From contig CAUQMH010000051.1 in assembly GCA_963519075.1 (NCBI GenBank), forward strand, positions 1 through 10,874: a DNA stretch of 10,874 bases. Direction: 5' to 3'. The notes below the pieces were generated by a model that had not been told where the DNA came from, ran no database searches, and saw nothing but the letters and a program-made list of their open reading frames with translations. The stretch comes from JABCPE02 sp963519075 (GTDB taxonomy: Bacteria; Bacteroidota; Bacteroidia; Flavobacteriales; Weeksellaceae). Of this stretch, positions 6,747 to 10,874 are shown piece after piece (within the stretch, counting starts at the first letter, position 1; each line of letters starts with the position of its first letter). The position numbers and the translations under genes are program-made.

Positions 6747-7364
6747 TTATAATTTTATTTCTATCACTTGTCCATCTTTTTTCACTTCTACGAATTTGCT
6801 TTCTCGGTGGGAGTCTTCATAATCGTAGAAAAATGTTTCATATATCGGCGTAGAATAGAGCGGAGTCCCGTATACATTATACGCTGTGGATGTCCCTGTC
6901 TGTTTTTTATAACTTCCCACTGCTGTGAAATCCACTATCGTTTCTATATAATATTTTCCTACTTTCAGATTCTCAAATTTAAATCTTCCATAGTCATCTG
7001 TATAGGCTTCCCTTCTGACAGCAAACGCTTCTTTGGACATCAGAACCTGCTTTTTACTGCTTTCTATTTTTCTTCTAAGGTTATAAAACTCGGTAAAATA
7101 CTCAGTAACAGGGAAAAGCATAATCACTGTATTCGGTCTGGCAACATGTTTTTTTCCCATCTTTGCTTTTACCATGCCCATTGTAAGCGGCACATTTCTT
7201 TTTTCTCTCGTAAAAGCCACCCCTTCTATGGTAGATTTGCCGTAGCCCAACTGAGCTTCTGCTTGTTTTTTGTCAAAAAATACCTGAGGAAAATAGCTGT
7301 CTTTCTGAGAAAACGCCTCACCTGCACACAAAAAAGAAATTATTACAATTAAAGACTTTTTCAT
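6747..7364 (-). CDS. Secreted protein with a carboxypeptidase-regulatory-like (beta-sandwich) segment, unknown function
   Basis: A 205-residue protein. Residues 1-19 form a Sec signal peptide: lysines, a hydrophobic core LIVIISFLCAG, and an AFS-Q cleavage site. C13 is not in a lipobox, so it should be soluble in the periplasm or exported rather than a lipoprotein. Two stretches look like the split strands of a carboxypeptidase-regulatory/Cna-B-like domain: STIEGVAF (44-51) and TDDYGRFKFENLKVGKYYIE (122-141), the latter being the typical 'T-D-x-x-G-x-F-x-F-x-x-L-x-x-G-x-Y' pattern. Between them lies a basic helical insertion (about 88-118). The C-terminus is rich in Tyr and Thr (165-182) and ends in a beta hairpin. 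A promoter lies at 7450-7422. I cannot name a function. Confidence 0.8.
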   Translation of the reverse strand: MKKSLIVIISFLCAGEAFSQKDSYFPQVFFDKKQAEAQLGYGKSTIEGVAFTREKRNVPLTMGMVKAKMGKKHVARPNTVIMLFPVTEYFTEFYNLRRKIESSKKQVLMSKEAFAVRREAYTDDYGRFKFENLKVGKYYIETIVDFTAVGSYKKQTGTSTAYNVYGTPLYSTPIYETFFYDYEDSHRESKFVEVKKDGQVIEIKL

Positions 7365-7379
7365 ATTTTTTTAATTCAT

Positions 7380-7387
7380 TAAATTTG
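7380..7387 (+). promoter_or_regulatory. Possible -7 box upstream of the YwqK/MORN gene
   Basis: The plus strand reads TAAATTTG, matching TAnnTTTG. Predicted start near 7394, giving a leader of about 77 nt to the ATG at 7471. No TTG -33 element is visible. Confidence 0.4.
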
Positions 7388-7421
7388 CAATGTTTTGATT
7401 ATCCTTCATAAAAATGACTAA

Positions 7422-7450
7422 CAAAATTAATAAAAATATTATTTACACAA
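7422..7450 (-). promoter_or_regulatory. Promoter of the secreted-protein gene
   Basis: The minus strand has TTG (7450-7448), an 18-nt spacer and TAATTTTG (7429-7422), a good match to the Bacteroidota consensus. The leader to the ATG at 7364 would be about 50 nt. It overlaps the leader of the divergent YwqK gene. Confidence 0.6.
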
Positions 7451-7470
7451 CTAAAATTGACTATAAAATT

Positions 7471-8100
7471 ATGAAAAGATTATTGTTCATGGGTTTAGTT
7501 TTTTCAGCTAATTTATTATTTGCACAAAAACCTTGCGGCTTCAAAGATGGGCAGCAAGAGGGACTTTGCAAACAGTTTTATGACAATGGAAACACCAAAG
7601 AAGCCTGCTATTGGAAAAAAGGAAAACTAGACGGACAGGCGATTTTCTATTATGAAAACGGAACAAAGAGCGCCGAGGGATATTTTAAAAAAGGGTTTAA
7701 AGTAAAAACTTGGACTTATTATTCCAAAAATGGGAAAATCAGCGGAAAGGAAAACTATGTCTATCGCGATCATATGAGCGTTTTGGAGGGAGAATATATC
7801 ACCTACTACCCTAATGGAAATGTAGAAATGAAAATAAACTATAAAGATGGCAAAATGCATGGAGACTATCATTCTTATTATGAAAATGGAACGATACAGA
7901 GTAAGGCCAAACTCAATAACAATGCTACCGATTCTTTTGAGATATTTTATCCAAACGGAAATATAAACGCAAAAGGCCCTACAGATGCTAATTTCAAAAA
8001 AATAGGCGATTGGATATATTATTCCAAAGATGGAACGCCCGAAAAGATAGTTACTTTCAGAAATGGAAATAAAGTATCCGAAAAAAAATACAAAAAATAA
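7471..8100 (+). CDS. Secreted MORN-repeat protein of the YwqK family
   Basis: A 209-residue protein counted from the ATG at 7471, where a clear signal peptide begins (MKRLLFMGLVFSANLLFAQ, then KPCG). The in-frame ATG at 7414 would put 19 polar residues before it and is rejected. The mature part is made of about seven MORN_2-type repeats with the pattern Y-Y/P-N-G-(N/T)...Y-K-x-G-K: near 36-55, 59-78, 83-95, 112-131, 136-148, 159-169 and 183-202. Examples are FYDNGNTKEACYWKKGK and YYPNGNVEMKINYKDGK. Databases often call this architecture a 'toxin-antitoxin system YwqK family antitoxin', but a secreted repeat protein is unlikely to be a classical antitoxin and no toxin is adjacent. The role is unknown; binding at the cell envelope is a reasonable guess. 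Confidence 0.85.
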   Translation: MKRLLFMGLVFSANLLFAQKPCGFKDGQQEGLCKQFYDNGNTKEACYWKKGKLDGQAIFYYENGTKSAEGYFKKGFKVKTWTYYSKNGKISGKENYVYRDHMSVLEGEYITYYPNGNVEMKINYKDGKMHGDYHSYYENGTIQSKAKLNNNATDSFEIFYPNGNINAKGPTDANFKKIGDWIYYSKDGTPEKIVTFRNGNKVSEKKYKK

Positions 8101-8123
8101 AAGGAGACCTCAAATCTCCTTTT
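8099..8123. terminator. Bidirectional terminator overlapping the 3' end of the PAP2 gene
   Basis: A perfect 9-bp inverted repeat, AAAAGGAGA (8099-8107) and TCTCCTTTT (8115-8123), with a 7-nt loop. T-rich tails follow in both directions: T 8120-8127 on the plus strand, and a U-rich stretch on the minus side from the A-rich 8085-8102. The stop codon of the minus-strand PAP2 gene (8112-8110) lies in the loop. Confidence 0.88.
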
Positions 8124-8673
8124 TTTTATGACTAATTTTTCTAAAAGCATATACACCAGCCTTGCCAATAATTATTCCCATAAAGGTTCCCATCAAAACA
8201 TCCAAAGGAAAATGAACCCCAAGGTAAATTCTGCTATAGCTCACCACCCCAGCCCAAACAAATAAAAACATTGGCAAAAATCTATATCTATGCCCTAATA
8301 ATGGACTTAGAAAACTCGCCAAAAGAAAAGTATTGGATGCATGGCTGGAATAAAATCCATAGCGCCCTCCACATTCTACAATCCTCATATACGGCTGTAA
8401 TTCAGCATCATGGCAGGGTCTCAGCCTTTCCAAACTATATTTAAAAACATTGGCTACTTGGTCTGAAACAACCACCGAAACGGCTAATATTAAAACAATA
8501 TAAACCAGCTCCTTACGAGAATAATTACGATACAAAAGATACAGCAGCCCAGCATAAAGCGGTATCCAAGACCATTTTCCAGAAACAAACTTCCAAAAGG
8601 TATCAAATTCTGCACTCCCCAAGTTGTTCAAATACAGAAAAATCTCCTTATCCTGCGATATTACCTCTATCAT
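8110..8673 (-). CDS. PAP2-family membrane phosphatase
   Basis: A 187-residue integral membrane protein with about five hydrophobic segments (near 35-49, 56-72, 114-127, 132-146 and 157-176). The three phosphatase motifs are complete: C1 KYSLERLRP (K78, R85, P86), C2 YSSHAS (S109, S110, H111; a variant of PSGH), and C3 SRIYLGVHFPLD (S147, R148, H154 nucleophile region, D158). This fits a type 2 phosphatidic acid phosphatase acting on lipid phosphates such as undecaprenyl pyrophosphate or phosphatidylglycerol phosphate, with the active site facing the periplasm; the substrate is not readable from sequence. Its ATG directly abuts the tatA stop codon, so it is translated from the tatA transcript. 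Its last residues (KKKEI) are encoded by the terminator stem. Confidence 0.92.
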   Translation of the reverse strand: MIEVISQDKEIFLYLNNLGSAEFDTFWKFVSGKWSWIPLYAGLLYLLYRNYSRKELVYIVLILAVSVVVSDQVANVFKYSLERLRPCHDAELQPYMRIVECGGRYGFYSSHASNTFLLASFLSPLLGHRYRFLPMFLFVWAGVVSYSRIYLGVHFPLDVLMGTFMGIIIGKAGVYAFRKISHKKKEI

Positions 8674-8931
8674 TTATTTTGTTTTTTTATCTTCTTCCTG
8701 CATCAGATTGGCCGCCTCCTGCTTTACTTTGTCTATTTCATTTTTTATTTCAGAGACAGGGTTGTCTTCTGTTTCCTTCATGATTTCCTGCTTTATATCA
8801 TCCACTGCTCCACGCATTTTTCTCAGCCCCTGCCCTAGTTCACGAGCTATCTGAGGAATTTTCTTCGGTCCAAAAAATATCATAATGACCAAAAAAATCA
8901 CGAAAATCTCTCCAAAACTTAAATCTCCCAT
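8674..8931 (-). CDS. tatA: TatA/TatE-type twin-arginine translocase subunit
   Basis: An 85-residue protein with the TatA layout: a short periplasmic N-terminus, one transmembrane helix (about 6-20, FGEIFVIFLVIMIFF), the hinge FGPKKIP (20-26), an amphipathic helix beginning ARELGQGLRKMR (29-40), and a charged, acidic/lysine-rich tail. TatA oligomers form the pore of the Tat system, which exports folded proteins across the inner membrane. No tatC is nearby; in Flavobacteriia the tat genes are often dispersed. It has its own TATATTTG promoter box 31 nt upstream of its ATG and is followed with no spacer by the PAP2 gene. Confidence 0.95.
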   Translation of the reverse strand: MGDLSFGEIFVIFLVIMIFFGPKKIPQIARELGQGLRKMRGAVDDIKQEIMKETEDNPVSEIKNEIDKVKQEAANLMQEEDKKTK

Positions 8932-8961
8932 AATTTATAACTTAAATCATCAAGTATCTGA

Positions 8962-8969
8962 CAAATATA
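8962..8969 (-). promoter_or_regulatory. Bacteroidota -7 box upstream of tatA
   Basis: The minus strand reads TATATTTG, matching TAnnTTTG, with a predicted leader of about 23 nt to the tatA ATG. No -33 TTG is evident; the region upstream is the hsdS 3' end. No hairpin terminator separates hsdS from tatA, so read-through is possible. Confidence 0.5.
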
Positions 8970-8983
8970 AAAAGAAAAAACCA

Positions 8984-10087
8984 TTATTTATTGATAATCT
9001 GTTTGGTGGCTTCTATCTTTCTGTCGGCATACTCTACTACATCTTTAATAACTAATTTTTGTACTGCCGAAATGAGGATTTCCATCATTGAATAATCGGG
9101 AATATTATTGGTAGTAGGTAAATAAATATTCAATTCATCTGCATCTTTTGCATAAAAGTTACGAGAATAGCTAAATTTACCCGTATATGATGATTTATGT
9201 ATTGCTGTCGTCACAAAAATAGCTGCATATTTATTTATTTTTTCTGTATGTACAACCGCAATATGGTCATCTCCTCCATATTTATAATTGCGATATTTCG
9301 CTGAACCAAACATATCTATTGTAGTGGTATTTGCTGCAAATATTTCTACATCATTGCCTATAAAGGCTGAAACACCGGTTTCTGCTTCTCCTGCCGTTAC
9401 AAAAGGTAAATCACCATTTATTCTATCTGCACTTTTTAGGCGTTTTCCTCTGGTAGATTTTCCATATAAATTCTCTAAATTAAACTCTCCCCACTTCACT
9501 TTTCCATTTTGGAAGTCAGTGAGGGCTTGTTCTTCGGCGGGTGTAAGAGTGTAATTTTTTAGTCCTGTAACTAATAAATACGCCTCGAGCTGCGAGAGGC
9601 GGCACGCCTCGAGCTGCGAGATAAAATCCTCCATAAATGCAAAGTCTATTTCTCTGTCCTTTTTTACAGGAAGGGAGATTTTTTCTTGCTTTATTTTTGC
9701 CCAAGAACACATATTTTCATAACCAAAATTATATTTAAGAAAGTACATCGCACTTGATAAAAATATTCCTTGTCTCTGAGTTATGCTAAAAATAGATTTT
9801 AGAGAAAATACACGAGCATGAGTAACCATTTTATAACGGAATTGACGATAAAAAGCATTACCAAACATATCAATGGTGATAGTATTAGCATTAAAAATTT
9901 TTGCTTTAATATCTGTTTTACCTAAAATACCATTATTACTTAACCCCGCTGTTATTACATAATCTCCTAAATCATTAATATGTGTTTTCTGAATATCAAA
10001 ATCACCATTAGAATTTTCAAATAACTCCTGCAATTCAAACTCAGCCCATTTAACTTGTTGTAGTTTTTGTGTTAAATGGGCTTCTAC
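8984..10087 (-). CDS. hsdS: HsdS restriction-modification specificity subunit, likely translated by -1 frameshifting from hsdM
   Basis: The open frame gives 367 residues from the predicted slip point (GTA at 10087-10085). It contains two parallel half-repeats 185 residues apart: VKWAEF (12-17) with NTITIDMFGNAFYR (68-81), and VKWGEF (197-202) with NTTTIDMFGSAKYR (253-266). Each is a target-recognition domain, followed by a conserved helix (IDFAFMEDFISQLEA; MMEILISAVQKLVIKDVV) that sets the domain spacing. It recognises the DNA site and positions the methylase. There is no ATG or GTG in frame upstream of the first domain; the only start-like codon is TTG at 10033, which would remove 18 residues including VKWAEF. 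The frame connects to hsdM by an exact -1 step. The domain type resembles S subunits of BcgI-like and Campylobacter/Helicobacter type I/IIG enzymes. Confidence 0.9.
   Translation of the reverse strand, partial: VEAHLTQKLQQVKWAEFELQELFENSNGDFDIQKTHINDLGDYVITAGLSNNGILGKTDIKAKIFNANTITIDMFGNAFYRQFRYKMVTHARVFSLKSIFSITQRQGIFLSSAMYFLKYNFGYENMCSWAKIKQEKISLPVKKDREIDFAFMEDFISQLEACRLSQLEAYLLVTGLKNYTLTPAEEQALTDFQNGKVKWGEFNLENLYGKSTRGKRLKSADRINGDLPFVTAGEAETGVSAFIGNDVEIFAANTTTIDMFGSAKYRNYKYGGDDHIAVVHTEKINKYAAIFVTTAIHKSSYTGKFSYSRNFYAKDADELNIYLPTTNNIPDYSMMEILISAVQKLVIKDVVEYADRKIEATKQIINK
9581..9620 (-). repeat. GC-rich 24-bp-period direct repeat in the hsdS central spacer
   Basis: Two identical 16-bp copies (9581-9596 and 9605-9620), separated by 8 bp, sit in phase in hsdS and encode SQLEACRL-SQLEAYLL (residues 157-172). 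The unit holds a 6-bp palindrome, CGCCTC/GAGGCG (9581-9586 and 9596-9601). The block is about 70% GC in an AT-rich gene. It lies in the helix linking the two recognition domains, where repeat copy number can change the gap in the DNA target. Confidence 0.85.
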
Positions 10088-10093
10088 TTTCCC
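10043..10093 (-). promoter_or_regulatory. Putative -1 programmed ribosomal frameshift signal (slippery site plus stem-loop)
   Basis: On the minus strand the hsdM reading frame ends CTG GGA AAG TAG. This places the heptamer G GGA AAG (10093-10087) exactly in X XXY YYZ phase, with the TAG stop immediately after. After a 4-nt spacer (TAGA) a perfect 12-bp stem follows, AGCCCATTTAAC (10082-10071) with GTTAAATGGGCT (10054-10043), closing a 16-nt A-rich loop. A -1 slip moves translation into the hsdS frame (GTA GAA GCC...). The heptamer is the one known from the lambda G/GT frameshift. Function is inferred from architecture. Confidence 0.72.
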
Positions 10094-10874
10094 AGCTGTT
10101 CATTAGTTTGGTCTTGTTTTTTTAGTAGGTTAGAGACTTCCCAAGCGAGGTAGTCACTCACGGTTTTCTTAAAGTCTTCTAGTGTAGGTTTGGTATCTAT
10201 GGGTGCGGTTTGGTTCCAGTCGGCACCATTTGTAGGATCTATATTTCCTTCAAAATATTCTTTTTCAGTAAAAATATTAAGTTTATTTTTTCCAAAACGG
10301 ACAAGATTTACCAATTCTTCATAACGACCTCGTGCATTATCTGTATCTTTTAGGTTATTGCTGGCTTTTTTACGGTTGGTTCGGGTATAGCCATCATTGG
10401 AGAAGTCTATAAACTTCACTACTTCGTCGGCATGGTGTTTTTCTCCTACCTTAAAAACATAGATATTGGTCTGCACACTAGATTTCCCAATGAACAAATC
10501 TATTGGCATTTTGATACTTGCCAAAAGTGTATGATTTTGCAATATGCGTTGGTTGATTTCCTTTGCTTTTCCGCTTCCCGCAGAGTTTTGTATTATGATA
10601 GCAGCATAGCCTTTACTCATCATATCAAGAGCTGTCTCTACAAAGTTCATTCCGTTACCCGTAGCAGAATAAGGAGGGTTTAATACAAAGGCATCGGCAG
10701 GGAATTTATCTTGTGTATTTCCAAAACCATAGTTTCCATCAAAATCAACAAGAGAGTCTTTATTGATAATGTTAGAGCTACCATCTCCCATCATAATCAT
10801 ATTAAGAATAGCAAGCATATACACACTGGAAAGTAGTTCCAAGCCTAATAACTGCTTGCCTTTAATATGGGCTT
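10084..10874 (-). CDS. hsdM: HsdM N6-adenine DNA methyltransferase, C-terminal part (5' end beyond the window)
   Basis: The frame is open to the right edge, so only about the last 263 residues are seen. They begin HIKGKQLLGLELLSSVYMLA followed by a GDGSSNI segment, typical of the region after SAM motif I in type I methylases. The catalytic motif IV VLNPPYS is present (NPPY encoded at 10680-10669), which marks an N6-adenine methylase. Further family stretches are SIKMPIDLFIGKSSVQTNIY and FSNDGYTRTNRKK, and a C-terminal helix LEDFKKTVSDYLAWEVSNLLKK that in relatives contacts the S subunit. It ends with EQLGK and TAG (10086-10084). Motif I and any fused nuclease domain lie off the window, so type I and BcgI-like type II cannot be told apart. 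A TTG at 10842 is not its start. Confidence 0.93.
   Translation of the reverse strand, partial: AHIKGKQLLGLELLSSVYMLAILNMIMMGDGSSNIINKDSLVDFDGNYGFGNTQDKFPADAFVLNPPYSATGNGMNFVETALDMMSKGYAAIIIQNSAGSGKAKEINQRILQNHTLLASIKMPIDLFIGKSSVQTNIYVFKVGEKHHADEVVKFIDFSNDGYTRTNRKKASNNLKDTDNARGRYEELVNLVRFGKNKLNIFTEKEYFEGNIDPTNGADWNQTAPIDTKPTLEDFKKTVSDYLAWEVSNLLKKQDQTNEQLGK

Noticed and set aside
6768..7352. A 194-residue plus-strand frame opposite the secreted-protein gene
   Set aside because: The opposite strand encodes a protein with a clean signal peptide, promoter and terminator; this frame has none and is rich in Phe/Cys/His as expected of an antisense shadow.
7414..7470. Longer N-terminus of the YwqK/MORN protein (ATG at 7414)
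   Set aside because: It would bury the signal peptide behind 19 polar residues; the ATG at 7471 starts it directly.
7627..7872. An 81-residue minus-strand frame inside the MORN gene
   Set aside because: Antisense shadow of the repeat-rich coding sequence, without promoter or family features.
9581..9620. CRISPR-like repeat
   Set aside because: Only two copies with an 8-bp gap, in frame within hsdS; there are no spacers or cas genes.
9516..9710. A 64-residue minus-strand frame over the GC-rich repeat
   Set aside because: It is a shadow of hsdS; its apparent repeat (LAARGV) is the out-of-frame reading of the 24-bp unit.
10043..10082. The 12-bp hairpin read as a transcription terminator
   Set aside because: It is followed by coding sequence (GAGTTTGAA), not a U-run, and lies between hsdM and a long intact hsdS frame.
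8984..10087. hsdS as a decayed pseudogene
   Set aside because: The frame is intact for 367 codons, both recognition domains are complete and the only irregularity is the start, which the -1 step explains.
10052..10103. A short ATG-started frame (17 codons) across the hsdM/hsdS junction as the true hsdS start
   Set aside because: It is in the third frame and stops after 17 codons. It would only reach hsdS if one G of the GGG run were absent, so it is kept as an alternative explanation, not as a gene.
8984..10874. An hsdS-inverting (phase-variable) locus
   Set aside because: No second hsdS copy, recombinase or long inverted repeat pair is present in the window; the only inverted repeat is the 12-bp hairpin with a 16-nt loop. 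Sequence beyond the right edge was not available.

Overview
The window looks like a chromosomal segment of a low-GC Bacteroidota of the class Flavobacteriia, probably Weeksellaceae (Chryseobacterium/Riemerella/Bergeyella-like). This is inferred from family resemblance (DUF4180, CvfB, LolD-like ATPase and TatA of flavobacterial type), the lack of Shine-Dalgarno motifs, and repeated matches to the Bacteroidota -7 promoter box TAnnTTTG upstream of genes.

Layout. Positions 1-5930 form a long, mostly housekeeping minus-strand block. In transcription order it holds a small Imm40-like protein (5930-5544), trmD (5502-4828), an endonuclease/exonuclease/phosphatase-fold protein (4761-3808), a CvfB-type S1 RNA-binding protein (3769-2945), an ArsC/Spx-like thioredoxin-fold protein (2914-2549), a class I aminotransferase (2499-1312), DUF4180 (1310-963), a clear terminator (907-943), rsmG (878-243), and the N-terminus of a likely AddB-like nuclease running off the left edge. 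Two RNA-modification enzymes (TrmD for tRNA G37, RsmG for 16S G527) and an RNA-binding protein give the block a translation theme.

Positions 5930-8130 hold a plus-strand LolD-like ATPase, a convergent secreted protein of unknown role, and a divergent secreted YwqK/MORN-repeat protein. Both convergent gene ends are closed by bidirectional hairpin terminators. Then come tatA and a PAP2 phosphatase as a minus-strand pair with no bases between them.

Positions 8984-10874 are the accessory part: a restriction-modification module with the 3' part of an N6-adenine DNA methylase (hsdM) followed by a specificity subunit (hsdS) with two target-recognition domains. No motor or nuclease subunit lies downstream. 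It may be upstream of the window, or fused to the methylase as in BcgI-like enzymes.

Main finding: hsdS has no usable ATG or GTG start. Its frame joins that of hsdM exactly by a -1 step at an in-phase slippery heptamer G GGA AAG. The hsdM stop codon TAG follows immediately, and 4 nt after the heptamer begins a perfect 12-bp stem with a 16-nt loop. This is the textbook architecture of programmed -1 ribosomal frameshifting, and the heptamer is the one used by the phage lambda G/GT tail-chaperone genes. It predicts that the locus makes free HsdM plus an HsdM-HsdS fusion, so frameshift efficiency would set the M:S ratio. The same hsdS carries a GC-rich 24-bp tandem duplication in the spacer between its two recognition domains, a place where repeat-number change is known to alter type I specificity.
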